Source: Nitrospirota bacterium
GTDB lineage: Bacteria; Nitrospirota; Thermodesulfovibrionia; Thermodesulfovibrionales; UBA1546
Assembly: GCA_016212165.1 (NCBI GenBank)
Contig: JACRGY010000104.1
Span: forward strand, 58,574-122,573
Reading direction: 5' to 3'
Length of the DNA stretch: 64,000 nt
In this document: positions 1 through 6,909 of the stretch, piece after piece
Layout: every line of letters starts with the position of its first letter
Numbering within the stretch: position 1 is the stretch's first letter
Translations under genes and position numbers: made by a program
Notes under the pieces: generated by a model
Told to the model about the DNA's origin: nothing
Seen by the model: the letters and a program-made list of their open reading frames with translations, nothing else
Database searches by the model: none

Positions 1-390
1 GGCTATCCTGATAAGCCGGTTACTATAAAAGAGATATCGGAAAAACAGGCTGTTTCCGTTGCCTATCTCGAACAGATACTCAATAAGCTCAGGAATGGAG
101 GGCTTATAAAAAGCATTAAGGGGCCGGGCGGCGGCTACCTGCTGAATAAAAAACCCGAGAAAATAAGTATCAGTGCAATCCTTAAGGAACTCGAAGGGCC
201 TGTTGCCATCACATCCTGTCTGGATCCGAAGGAGGGATGTGTCAGGGTGGACGGGTGTGTTACTTATATGCTCTGGAAATCTCTCGGAGAAAAGATAGAG
301 GGGTTTCTGGATACGGTCTCTCTGAAGGACTTGATTACAGGCGCGCTTTTAGAAAGAACGGCCGGGAAAATTAAGAAAAAGGCCTGCTAA
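1..390 (+). CDS. iscR: Rrf2/IscR-family transcriptional regulator (5' truncated)
   Basis: The window opens inside this gene; 129 codons to the stop are visible. The remnant has the winged-helix segment (tolerant of ISEKQAVSVAYLEQIL, then the GPGGGYLL wing) and three cysteines spaced C-x6-C-x5-C, where IscR-type Rrf2 proteins bind an Fe-S cluster. IscR represses isc operons when its cluster is loaded. The gene sits 7 nt upstream of a tusA-like/iscS-like/iscU set in the same direction, so it most likely controls that operon as a cluster sensor. The start and promoter lie outside the window. Family assignment is firm; IscR rather than another cysteine-bearing Rrf2 is inferred from context. Confidence 0.85.
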   Translation, partial: GYPDKPVTIKEISEKQAVSVAYLEQILNKLRNGGLIKSIKGPGGGYLLNKKPEKISISAILKELEGPVAITSCLDPKEGCVRVDGCVTYMLWKSLGEKIEGFLDTVSLKDLITGALLERTAGKIKKKAC

Positions 391-397
391 TTTAAAA

Positions 398-655
398 ATG
401 AAATTCGTAGAAGATTTGAAGGCAGATGTAACAACTGATATAGTTTATATGATGTGCCCGATGCACCTGCTGAAGCTGGAAGAGAAGATACACGAACTTG
501 ACGATGGACAGATACTGGAAATCATGACAGACTATGACGGAGCGCTTGAAGATATTCCGGGCTGGTGTGAAAAGACAGGCAATGAATTTTTAGGGATTAA
601 GGAAACGGAAGATTTTTATAAATTTTATATAAGAAAGAAGGTGCGTAAGCAATGA
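398..655 (+). CDS. TusA/SirA-family sulfur-carrier protein
   Basis: An 85-residue protein with the compact TusA-like fold pattern: a Cys-Pro near the end of the first strand (C20-P21-M-H, so the usual CPxP has lost its second proline), then a helix, then a GQILEIMTDYDGALEDIP strand and a C-terminal strand. TusA-type proteins carry persulfide sulfur on this cysteine. It overlaps the next gene by 4 nt (ATGA), implying translational coupling to the cysteine-desulfurase-like protein. In this setting it could hand sulfur to, or take it from, the Fe-S scaffold pair downstream. The exact partner is inference. Confidence 0.8.
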   Translation: MKFVEDLKADVTTDIVYMMCPMHLLKLEEKIHELDDGQILEIMTDYDGALEDIPGWCEKTGNEFLGIKETEDFYKFYIRKKVRKQ

Positions 656-1851
656 GGAAGTGTTATTTCGACCATGTAGCAACGAATCCTCTGGATTCCC
701 GCGTACTTGACGAAATGATGCCTTATTTCAAAGAGGAATTCGGCAATCCTTTGAGCATGTATGAACTAGGTTCCAAGGCAAAGGAGGCAATAGATAATGC
801 AAGAGTACAGGTTGCATCATTAATTGGTTCAAAGGCTTCAGAGATAGTTTTTACTGCAAGCGGCGCTGAGGCAAATAATTTTGCATTGCGGGGCATTGCG
901 CTTGCAAGGCAGAATGAAGGAAAACATGTAATCGTGTCAAAGATGGAGCACCATTCAATATTGAATTCCGCAAGGTTTCTTGAGAAGATGGGATTCGTGG
1001 TCACTTACCTTCCGGTTGATAAACACGGTGTTGTTGACCCTGATACTGTGAAAAGGGCGATTATAAAAGATACAACACTGATATCTGTAACCCATGCAAG
1101 CAGCGAAGTCGGCACAATAGAGCCGATAAAAGAAATAGCAGCCATTGCCAGAGAGAAAAAGATAATCTTTCATACAGATGCAGTAGCAACAGCAGGAAAC
1201 ATACCCATTAATATAAAAGACCTAGGGGTAGACCTTCTGAGCATGGCAGCACATCAGTTCTACGGTCCGAAGGGCGCCGGAGCGCTCTATGTAAGGGAAG
1301 GGCTGAGAATAGTCCCTCTGATATATGGCGGAATACAGGAAAATGGAAGAAGGGCCGGCACCGAGAACGTACCTGCTATTGCCGGTATGGGCAAGGCAGC
1401 TGAATTTGCCGTGAATGAGATGAATTCCCGGATAGAGCACGGCAGAAGATTAAGAGACAAACTTTTGAAAATTAAATCAAGCGCTGAAAATGTTCATCTT
1501 ACAGGCCATCCTGAAAACAGGCTTCCGGGCCATGCAAGTTTTTGTGTTGAATTTATAGAGGGCGAGGCAATGCTTCTGTTGCTGTCAGCCAAGGGTGTGT
1601 ATGCCGCCAGCGGTTCTGCATGTTCATCAAAGGCATTGAAGGCATCGCCTGTCCTGCTGTCAATGGGCATACCTTCTGGCCTTGCGCAGGGTTCGATAGT
1701 CTTTACGCTCGGCAAAGATAACACGGACGATGATATAGAATACCTGCTTGCCGAATTCCCGCAGGTGATAAAAAGGCTGAGAGAAATCTCCCCCTACGGA
1801 AAGGGCTGGGGGATAGAAGGAGAAGGTGGACAATGTATAGTGCAAAAGTAA
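652..1851 (+). CDS. Cysteine desulfurase-like protein (IscS/NifS fold) lacking the PLP lysine
   Basis: A 399-residue class V aminotransferase-fold protein aligning along its length with IscS/NifS. The sulfur-accepting cysteine is present (C324 in SGSACSS), as are the GRRAGTEN segment and H100. The Schiff-base lysine that follows histidine in IscS (HK) is Gln here (H201-Q202, nt 1252-1257). Other cofactor contacts also differ: the phosphate-site Thr of SGAT is Glu73, the Gln of DAxQ is Ala179, and the NNE ring contact is SSE. Archaeoglobus fulgidus IscS is a known homologue with Asp at the lysine position. The gene overlaps iscU by 19 nt. It is likely a scaffold-assembly partner or noncanonical sulfur donor rather than a normal desulfurase. 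Confidence 0.85.
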   Translation: MRKCYFDHVATNPLDSRVLDEMMPYFKEEFGNPLSMYELGSKAKEAIDNARVQVASLIGSKASEIVFTASGAEANNFALRGIALARQNEGKHVIVSKMEHHSILNSARFLEKMGFVVTYLPVDKHGVVDPDTVKRAIIKDTTLISVTHASSEVGTIEPIKEIAAIAREKKIIFHTDAVATAGNIPINIKDLGVDLLSMAAHQFYGPKGAGALYVREGLRIVPLIYGGIQENGRRAGTENVPAIAGMGKAAEFAVNEMNSRIEHGRRLRDKLLKIKSSAENVHLTGHPENRLPGHASFCVEFIEGEAMLLLLSAKGVYAASGSACSSKALKASPVLLSMGIPSGLAQGSIVFTLGKDNTDDDIEYLLAEFPQVIKRLREISPYGKGWGIEGEGGQCIVQK

Positions 1852-2204
1852 TGGACCATTTTTCAAACCCGAGGAATGTGGGTGATATGCCTGATGCCGA
1901 TGGTGTGGGCACAGAGGGGAATCCTACCTGCGGGGATGTGATGCAGATTTTTATAAAGGTCAAGGACGGGAAGATAGTTGATGCAAAGTTTAAGACATTC
2001 GGGTGTGGCGCAGCTATTGCCGTAAGCAGCATGATTACAGAGCTGGTTAAGGGCAAGACTCTCGAAGAGGCATTGGCTATATCAAAGGAAACAGTGGCAA
2101 ATGAATTGGGGGGGCTGCCCGCCCAGAAGATGCATTGCTCAAACCTTGGCGCAGATGCACTCAAAAAGGCTATTGAAGATTATAGAAGCAAGAACAAAAC
2201 ATAG
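1833..2204 (+). CDS. iscU: Fe-S cluster assembly scaffold IscU
   Basis: A 123-residue NifU-N/IscU protein. The three cluster ligands C33 (NPTCGD), C58 (FGCGAAIA) and C102 (KMHCSNL), plus D35 next to the first cysteine, are intact, as expected for a working scaffold. It assembles [2Fe-2S]/[4Fe-4S] clusters before transfer to apo-proteins. Its start lies inside the upstream iscS-like gene, so the two are translationally coupled and probably form one complex. No hscA/hscB or ferredoxin gene follows, unlike the proteobacterial isc operon. Confidence 0.93.
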   Translation: MYSAKVMDHFSNPRNVGDMPDADGVGTEGNPTCGDVMQIFIKVKDGKIVDAKFKTFGCGAAIAVSSMITELVKGKTLEEALAISKETVANELGGLPAQKMHCSNLGADALKKAIEDYRSKNKT

Positions 2205-2589
2205 ACTGAACTGCGTAAGCGGTGCAGGAATTGTTGAGACACTGATAGTTATCATAGTCATCAGTATTTTGGCAGTTGTGGTCATTGACAGGTATAATAG
2301 TATTGTCTGGGAGGCAAAAAAGGTTGCGCTCAGGGCAGAACTGAATAACCTCAGGCAGGCTATCCAGCTTTTTAAAATAACAAAAGGCAGATACCCTGAA
2401 AGTCTTAAAGAGCTTATTACAGAACATATTGTTGCGCCATATAAAGATACACTGATCAGCGCCAGGTATCTGGAGCCTTATTCTGTTGATAAGGATTTGA
2501 ATGTGCTGGACCCCTTTGATTTGCCTATTGCCTACGACCATTTGACCGGCAAGGTCCGGTCTCAGAAAAAAGGTTTTGAGGACTGGTGA
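2173..2589 (+). CDS. Type IV pilin-like (pseudopilin) protein
   Basis: An N-methylated pilin signature follows a short basic leader: a Gly cleavage site, then A-G-I-V-E with glutamate at +5, then a hydrophobic helix (LIVIIVISILAVVVI). The C-terminal half has the RYPESLKELI pattern common in pseudopilins of type II secretion or type IV pilus systems. An upstream ATG at 2101 would run 104 nt into iscU and give an implausible leader, so I place the start at the TTG at 2173, which has AAAAAGG five bases upstream. It is about 138 residues. Prepilin peptidase would process it; no other pilus genes are nearby. Confidence 0.7.
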   Translation: MKIIEARTKHRLNCVSGAGIVETLIVIIVISILAVVVIDRYNSIVWEAKKVALRAELNNLRQAIQLFKITKGRYPESLKELITEHIVAPYKDTLISARYLEPYSVDKDLNVLDPFDLPIAYDHLTGKVRSQKKGFEDW

Positions 2590-2675
2590 AGCTCCACTCC
2601 GTTAAAAAACTCCAATCGGGCTTTCCGGCGGGGTTTACAAATCTAATTTTAGACTGTTAATATATCAGGGTTTTA

Positions 2676-2768
2676 GGAGAGGTGGCCGAGTAGGTCGAAG
2701 GCAGCCGCCTGCTAAGCGGTTGTGGGGGTAAAACTTCACCCAGGGTTCGAATCCCTGCCTCTCCGCCA
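2676..2768 (+). tRNA. tRNA-Ser (anticodon GCT)
   Basis: A 93-nt class II tRNA with CCA encoded. The acceptor stem GGAGAGG pairs with CCTCTCC (G discriminator). The anticodon loop is CTGCTAA with GCT at 2711-2713, a long variable arm follows, and the T-loop is GGTTCGAATCC. It reads serine AGC/AGU codons. Confidence 0.95.
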
Positions 2769-2775
2769 GTGAACA

Positions 2776-2796
2776 GAAGTGAGAAGTTAGAAGTAA
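2776..2796 (+). repeat. Heptamer tandem repeat (GAAGTGA type)
   Basis: Three degenerate 7-nt units, GAAGTGA, GAAGTTA and GAAGTAA, begin 8 nt after the tRNA-Ser CCA end. The following AT-rich stretch (AACTTTTAACTTATAACTA) may be a diverged inverted arm. This is one of the many 7-nt repeat tracts in the window. Confidence 0.6.
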
Positions 2797-2847
2797 ATTG
2801 TAACTTTTAACTTATAACTATATAATTTTTTTTAAAGGAGGTTCTAA

Positions 2848-3384
2848 ATGAACAAAAAGCTTATGGCAGTAGCGCTCAGTGTTTTGCTTGTGGGTTCTTT
2901 TGCCTGCAAGAAAAAAGAACAGCAGCCTCTTCCGCAGACACCGGGTACACCTGGGATGGGGGCACTTCCTCCGGGACATCCTCAGCAAGGACAGGGAAAC
3001 CAGGGCATAACCATGCCCAAGGGCGATCTCCAGGTTATTGTCCCTGCTAATGTAAAGGGTAAATGGGGCGCTGTTAAGATTGTTGTTGAGGACAAGGCAA
3101 CGAAAAAAGCGCAGGAATTCACTGTTAAACTTAACAGCGATCTGCAGATTCCAAATTCTAACCTGAAAGTAGTTGTAGGAGAGTTTCTGCCTGATTTCAA
3201 GATGGATGTCGGCACAATAACTTCGATATCAAATGAGCCAAATAATCCGGCAGTTAGCATTAAGGTATTTGAAGGCGGCAAGGAAGTATTTAAGGGATGG
3301 CTCTACGCAAAGTTCCCTGCGATTCATCCGTTTGAGCATCCTAAAGTCGGCCTGGGCCTTAAAGAAGGAATTAAGAAGGGATAG
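2848..3384 (+). CDS. Proline/glycine-rich lipoprotein, possibly DUF2155-like
   Basis: A 178-residue protein with a lipoprotein signal ending at C20 (VGSFAC), then a KKK patch, then a Pro/Gly/Gln-rich spacer (residues about 25-55). A beta-rich C-terminal domain ends in FKGWLYAKFPAIHPFEHP, which recalls DUF2155-type envelope proteins; I hold that match at moderate confidence. A strong AAAGGAGG Shine-Dalgarno lies just upstream. It should be anchored in the outer or inner membrane facing the periplasm. Its stop codon ends one base before the tRNA-Arg, so the mRNA 3' end must be produced by tRNA processing or by read-through. Confidence 0.75.
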   Translation: MNKKLMAVALSVLLVGSFACKKKEQQPLPQTPGTPGMGALPPGHPQQGQGNQGITMPKGDLQVIVPANVKGKWGAVKIVVEDKATKKAQEFTVKLNSDLQIPNSNLKVVVGEFLPDFKMDVGTITSISNEPNNPAVSIKVFEGGKEVFKGWLYAKFPAIHPFEHPKVGLGLKEGIKKG

Positions 3385-3385
3385 C

Positions 3386-3462
3386 GCGCCCTTAGCTCAG
3401 CTGGATAGAGCGTCGGACTACGAATCCGCAGGCCGGGGGTTCGAATCCCTCAGGGCGCGCCA
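3386..3462 (+). tRNA. tRNA-Arg (anticodon ACG)
   Basis: A 77-nt tRNA with CCA encoded: acceptor GCGCCCT/AGGGCGC, anticodon loop CTACGAA with ACG at 3420-3422, and T-loop GGTTCGAATCC. Pair 27-43 is a T-C mismatch. The A34 must be deaminated to inosine to read CGU/CGC/CGA; the deaminase gene tadA lies about 0.9 kb downstream. The gene begins one base after the stop of the lipoprotein gene. Confidence 0.95.
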
Positions 3463-3532
3463 GTATAAGGCGCTTGGAGGATTAGCTGAATGCTCCTGAA
3501 GGATTGGGCTATTTATTCTAGGATTGGTTTTG

Positions 3533-3575
3533 AAAAAGGGTTTGTCCCGAAAGCCTTCGGGATGAACCCTTTTTT
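3533..3575 (+). terminator. Intrinsic terminator (copy 1 of a near-identical pair)
   Basis: A long hairpin AAAAAGGGTTTGTCCCGAA / TTCGGGATGAACCCTTTTT with an AGCC loop and a U-tract. It closes the lipoprotein/tRNA-Arg transcript. The A-tract on the left arm makes it potentially bidirectional. A second copy with the same loop lies at 4002-4045. Confidence 0.85.
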
Positions 3576-3655
3576 GTTTGTTTTTGATGGCAGCCCGTGA
3601 CCTGACAATTGCTTTTTCAGGGATTAATATTTAAAATTGAACCAGGAGATTTTAA

Positions 3656-3970
3656 ATGAAGAAGAATTGCTGGGAAGTTAAGAAGTGCGGGAGGGAACCG
3701 GGGGGAGTTAATGTAAAAGAGCTGGGGGTGTGTCCTGCAGCCACTGAGGACAGGCTTGATGGCGTTCACGAAGGTAAAAACGCAGGGAGGGCATGCTGGG
3801 TAGTAGCCGGCACATTCTGTAAAGGTGAAGTTCAGGGATTTTTTGCCAGGAAGTATAAGGATTGCGAGAAGTGTGATTTTTATCAAATGGTCAGGAAAGA
3901 GGAAGGCGCAAAGTTTACATTCTCATATGTTCTTTTAAATATGATAGGCTGGAAAGAAAAAGGCTCTTAA
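3656..3970 (+). CDS. Two-CW domain cysteine-rich protein
   Basis: A 104-residue protein carrying the repeated Cys-Trp signature of the small two-CW family: NCWEVKKCG at the start and RACWVVAGTFC in the middle, then DCEKCDFYQ. The eight cysteines suggest a metal or Fe-S site, but the function of the family is not established. AGGAG lies upstream of the ATG. It forms its own transcription unit between two near-identical terminators. Confidence 0.75.
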   Translation: MKKNCWEVKKCGREPGGVNVKELGVCPAATEDRLDGVHEGKNAGRACWVVAGTFCKGEVQGFFARKYKDCEKCDFYQMVRKEEGAKFTFSYVLLNMIGWKEKGS

Positions 3971-4001
3971 ATGACCGGGCTATAGGTTTGGGTTGATTTT
4001 T

Positions 4002-4045
4002 AAAAGGGGTTTATCCCGAAAGCCTTTGGGATAAACCTCTTTTTT
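4002..4045 (+). terminator. Intrinsic terminator (copy 2 of the pair)
   Basis: Hairpin AAAAGGGGTTTATCCCGAA / TTTGGGATAAACCTCTTTTTT around AGCC. It differs from the copy at 3533-3575 at a few positions, some compensatory (TTTATCCC with GGGATAAA here, TTTGTCCC with GGGATGAA there). It terminates the two-CW gene. Confidence 0.85.
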
Positions 4046-4086
4046 GTCAGGCTTGATATGCTGTTATCAGTCTGTGGAGGAGAAGA

Positions 4087-4332
4087 ATGGTCAGTGTGAC
4101 TTTTTATCTTAAGGAAGGGTGCTGGATTTGCGATGCTACGCAGGAGATGCTAAACGGGCTTACGGTAAAGTATGACCTTAAGGTTACAAAGGTTCATATT
4201 GACTCAAGCGATGAATTGTATGAGATGTACAGGTTTGATATCCCTGTGTTTGAATTCAGGGACGGGTCAACACTTCACGGGCATATCAGGAAGAAAGATT
4301 TACTGAAGAAATTTGAAGAAAATAAGGAATAA
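4087..4332 (+). CDS. Glutaredoxin-like thioredoxin-fold protein (DUF836 type)
   Basis: An 81-residue thioredoxin-fold protein with an N-terminal strand, the redox motif C-W-I-C early in the chain (EGCWICDAT), and a cis-proline region (DIPVFEF). This is the layout of DUF836-type small glutaredoxins. It likely acts as a cytoplasmic dithiol oxidoreductase. The preceding GGAGGAGAAGA is a good ribosome site. It is followed 16 nt later by tadA in the same direction. Confidence 0.8.
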   Translation: MVSVTFYLKEGCWICDATQEMLNGLTVKYDLKVTKVHIDSSDELYEMYRFDIPVFEFRDGSTLHGHIRKKDLLKKFEENKE

Positions 4333-4348
4333 AAAAGCTGGTTATAAT

Positions 4349-4807
4349 ATGGACATGAAAGAACAGGATATATATTTTATGAAACTGGCGCTTGAGGAGG
4401 CCGGCATTGCTTTTTCAGAGGGAGAGGTTCCCGTAGGAGCTGTATTGGTGAGCGAAGGCGATATTATTTCAAAGGCCCATAACACGCGTGAGGCATCAAA
4501 AGACCCGACTGCACACGCAGAGATACTTGCAATACGAAAAGGAGTAGAAAAGAGCGACAGCTGGCGGTTAAGCAATGCCATGCTTTATGTAACAAAAGAA
4601 CCCTGCATCATGTGTGCAGGTGCGATGGTTAATGCAAGAATTAAGAGGCTTATTTACGGTTGTAAAGATGAAAAAGGCGGCGCAGCCAGGAGCCTGTATC
4701 ATCTTCTTTCGGATAAGAGGCTTAATCATCAGGTGGAGATAGTCTCAGGTTTTCTTGAGGATGAATGCGCAGGGATATTGAAAAGGTTTTTTCAGGAGAA
4801 AAGATAG
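4349..4807 (+). CDS. tadA: tRNA-specific adenosine-34 deaminase
   Basis: A 152-residue member of the cytidine/deoxycytidylate deaminase fold with the zinc and proton-shuttle motif H56-A-E58 and PCIMC (C86, C89). It converts A34 to inosine in tRNA-Arg(ACG), the only tRNA requiring this in most bacteria; that substrate is encoded at 3386-3462. The start at 4349 avoids overlap with the upstream gene. A TATAAT (4343-4348) touches the start codon and could give a leaderless transcript, though no good -35 is visible. Confidence 0.92.
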   Translation: MDMKEQDIYFMKLALEEAGIAFSEGEVPVGAVLVSEGDIISKAHNTREASKDPTAHAEILAIRKGVEKSDSWRLSNAMLYVTKEPCIMCAGAMVNARIKRLIYGCKDEKGGAARSLYHLLSDKRLNHQVEIVSGFLEDECAGILKRFFQEKR

Positions 4808-4914
4808 TTTCAGAAGAGATGCATATAGTATTCTCGCTCTATGCCTGTATTTTATCTGTATTCCTTAATTTATTGTCTTGTTGTAAACTAAAAACTGTTC
4901 ACTATCCGCTTTAA

Positions 4915-4937
4915 GCTGACTGCTGAACGCTGATAGC
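4915..4937 (+). repeat. Heptamer tandem repeat (GCTGACT type)
   Basis: Units GCTGACT, GCTGAAC and GCTGATA lie in the 138-nt gap between tadA and tRNA-Ser(CGA). The same unit family (GCTGACA/GCTGTTA) recurs at 41916 and 46822. Nothing else is identifiable in this gap. Confidence 0.6.
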
Positions 4938-4945
4938 TTTGATTT

Positions 4946-5035
4946 GGAGGGGTGCCAGAGCGGTTGAATGGGACGGTCTCGAAAATCGTTGTGGGGGCAA
5001 CTCCACCCAGGGTTCGAATCCCTGCCCCTCCGCCA
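4946..5035 (+). tRNA. tRNA-Ser (anticodon CGA)
   Basis: A 90-nt class II tRNA: acceptor GGAGGGG/CCCCTCC, anticodon loop CTCGAAA with CGA at 4980-4982, long variable arm, T-loop GGTTCGAATCC, CCA encoded. It reads UCG. It shares its variable arm and T-arm sequence with the tRNA-Ser(GCT) at 2676. Confidence 0.95.
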
Positions 5036-5110
5036 GAAAAGTTAGAAGGGTAAAGTGAAAAGTTAAATGAAGAAAAGTTTTAAAACTCTTAACTTCATAG
5101 AGGAGGGAAG

Positions 5111-6154
5111 ATGGACATTAATATAAAGAAGATACTTATCCCTGCAATTATAGCCCTGTCGTCCATATCCGTATTACTCATAATCAGGGGGATTAGCTTC
5201 AGATTGCTCCACAGATGGGCTGAAAAGACGGCGACGAAGCTTGACGACATAATAATCATGGTACTTAAAACGCCGTCTGTTTACTGGTGCGTTGCCATAG
5301 GGCTTTATACAGGGATTGCAATTTCGGAACTTCCTGAAAGATACGTCTTTTATCTAAGCAGGACGATTAATGTGATTGTAATATTATCCATTACCATTGC
5401 AGCGGCAAACCTTGCGGGTAAGATATTCAGAAATTATGTCCAGAAATCCAACCTTCCTGTTCCAACAACAGGCCTTGCATACGGGATATTAAAGGGAACA
5501 ATACTGGCCCTGGGGCTCTTGATAATACTGAGTTTCCTCGGGATTTCTATAACGCCCTTAATTACAGCATTAGGTGTTGGAGGCCTTGCAGTTGCGCTTG
5601 CGCTTCAGGATACCCTTGCAAACCTTTTTGCTGGGATGCATATCCTTGTGGAAAAATCCATCAGGGTAGGTGATTTTATCAAACTCGAAACAGGGCAGGA
5701 AGGCTATGTTGAAGACATAACCTGGAGGACAACAAGGATAAAGATGCTTCCAAATAATATGGTCGTGATTCCAAATAATAAGCTTGCACAGAGCATCGTC
5801 ACAAATTATTATCTGCCTGAAAAAAGGATGTCTCTGTCTATCCCAGTCTCTGTCAGTTATAATTCTGATATAGATAAACTTGAAAGAATCCTCACCGAAG
5901 AGGCAAAGAAGGCGGTTGAAGAAATTTCAGGACTTCTTGGGGATCCTGAGCCTGCTGTAAGGTTTATCCCCGGATTTGGCGAAAGCTCCCTTGATTTTAC
6001 CCTGGTATGTCATGTGCGGGAATTTACAGACCAGTTTCCTGTTCAGCATGAACTGAGAAAGAGGCTATTTAAGAGATTTAAAGAAGAAGGCATTGAAATT
6101 CCATTCCCTCAAAGGACAGTATACCTTAGAGAAGATAAGAACTGGAAGCCGTAA
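5111..6154 (+). CDS. MscS-family small-conductance mechanosensitive channel
   Basis: A 347-residue membrane protein with about four N-terminal transmembrane helices, the glycine/alanine-rich pore helix (ITALGVGGLAVALALQDTLANLFAGM, about residues 154-180) and the beta domain after it (VGDFIKLETGQEGYVEDITWRTTRI). The C-terminal alpha/beta vestibule is present. Such channels open under membrane tension and release solutes during hypo-osmotic shock. GAGGAGGG precedes the ATG. It appears monocistronic. Confidence 0.9.
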   Translation: MDINIKKILIPAIIALSSISVLLIIRGISFRLLHRWAEKTATKLDDIIIMVLKTPSVYWCVAIGLYTGIAISELPERYVFYLSRTINVIVILSITIAAANLAGKIFRNYVQKSNLPVPTTGLAYGILKGTILALGLLIILSFLGISITPLITALGVGGLAVALALQDTLANLFAGMHILVEKSIRVGDFIKLETGQEGYVEDITWRTTRIKMLPNNMVVIPNNKLAQSIVTNYYLPEKRMSLSIPVSVSYNSDIDKLERILTEEAKKAVEEISGLLGDPEPAVRFIPGFGESSLDFTLVCHVREFTDQFPVQHELRKRLFKRFKEEGIEIPFPQRTVYLREDKNWKP

Positions 6155-6202
6155 TATTTACACCGGTTGTTTTTTAAATTCACTCAGATATCCAGACAGG
6201 GA

Positions 6203-6230
6203 TTGACATAAATTTCAGGTTTCCGATAAT
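6203..6230 (+). promoter_or_regulatory. Sigma-70-type promoter for the riboswitch operon
   Basis: TTGACA at 6203-6208, 16-nt spacer, GATAAT at 6225-6230. Transcription would start a few bases before the riboswitch aptamer that begins near 6241. Confidence 0.75.
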
Positions 6231-6240
6231 TTATTTAGCA

Positions 6241-6331
6241 GAGAGGAGTAGTTTGGGGAAGTGGGTATCGTCAATATGGCTGAAGGCCTGATACCACTGG
6301 TCAGATAAACCTGGTATAAGCAGGACCTTTA
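6241..6331 (+). ncRNA. yybP-ykoY manganese riboswitch aptamer
   Basis: The leader carries the conserved elements of the yybP-ykoY class in order: GAGGAGTAG at the 5' end, the loop TCGTCAAT followed by the pairing GTATC/GATAC, then AGGCC, GGTCAGATAAACC and the closing AAGCAGGACCTTT. P1 forms between GAGG (with flanking bases) and CCTTT. Known members bind Mn2+ and raise expression of Mn2+ exporters and P-type ATPases, which matches the genes downstream. The assignment is made by eye from the remembered consensus. Confidence 0.8.
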
Positions 6332-6367
6332 TCACGATTAAATATAATGTTGTGGTAGGGTTTTTTT
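6325..6367 (+). terminator. Riboswitch expression platform: conditional terminator
   Basis: ACCTTTATCAC (6325-6335) pairs with GTGGTAGGGT (6352-6361), with one bulge and a few G-T pairs, followed by seven T residues (6361-6367). The left arm reuses the 3' strand of aptamer P1. Ligand-bound aptamer and terminator are therefore mutually exclusive, giving an ON switch. Confidence 0.75.
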
Positions 6368-6383
6368 ATGGAGGGAGTCTTAG

Positions 6384-6836
6384 ATGGAAAATTTGTTGAG
6401 TAAAAGCAAGCATTTGATATTGATTGCAGTTGTCGCTTTATTTATTGCATCTGCAGCCGCATTTTTGTGGGGAGCGGCAAAGGTTCTTTTCCTTATAATA
6501 AATCTTGTTAAAACTTACGGCAAGGATCCATTATCTGCAATAGCTTTCATAGAGGTTATGGACACATTTCTTATAGCTGCTGCCCTTCTCATATTTGCGG
6601 TCGGGATATATGAACTTTCCATAGAAGCTGTAAGTCTTCCTGAATGGCTTGTAATTAATGATCTCCGGGACCTTAAGGCAAAGCTCAGCAGTATTGCAAT
6701 ACTTATTATGGTTTTTACATTTATAAGACATCTTGTAGAATGGAGAGACCCGCAGGGAACATATTACTTTGGCATTGCAGTGGCATTGGTTTCAGCATCG
6801 CTTGTAGCATTCAACCATTTTGACCGAAAAAGCTGA
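6384..6836 (+). CDS. UPF0114 (YqhA-family) inner-membrane protein
   Basis: A 150-residue protein with four predicted transmembrane segments and the family signature around EVMDTFLIAAALLIFAVGIYEL and LPEWLVINDLRDLKAKL. The family's function is unknown. It is the first gene behind the manganese riboswitch, with GGAGGGAG upstream of the ATG, and is co-transcribed with the P-type ATPase. A role in divalent-cation homeostasis is therefore a reasonable guess from context. Confidence 0.85.
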   Translation: MENLLSKSKHLILIAVVALFIASAAAFLWGAAKVLFLIINLVKTYGKDPLSAIAFIEVMDTFLIAAALLIFAVGIYELSIEAVSLPEWLVINDLRDLKAKLSSIAILIMVFTFIRHLVEWRDPQGTYYFGIAVALVSASLVAFNHFDRKS

Positions 6837-6909
6837 AAGGCGTAAGAGCTTTACCAGTGAGAATATCAGGTGGAGTAAGCAAGGCCAACTATTGTTAAGG
6901 AAAGAGATT

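Noticed and set aside
2101..2172. Longer pseudopilin beginning with an ATG at 2101
   Set aside because: It overlaps iscU by 104 nt and gives a proline/arginine leader unlike pilin signals; TTG 2173 has a ribosome site.
4826..4870. Possible fourth copy of the palindromic element (ATAGTATTCTCGCTC)
   Set aside because: Only about 15 bases resemble the core; hairpins A and B and the outer arms are missing.
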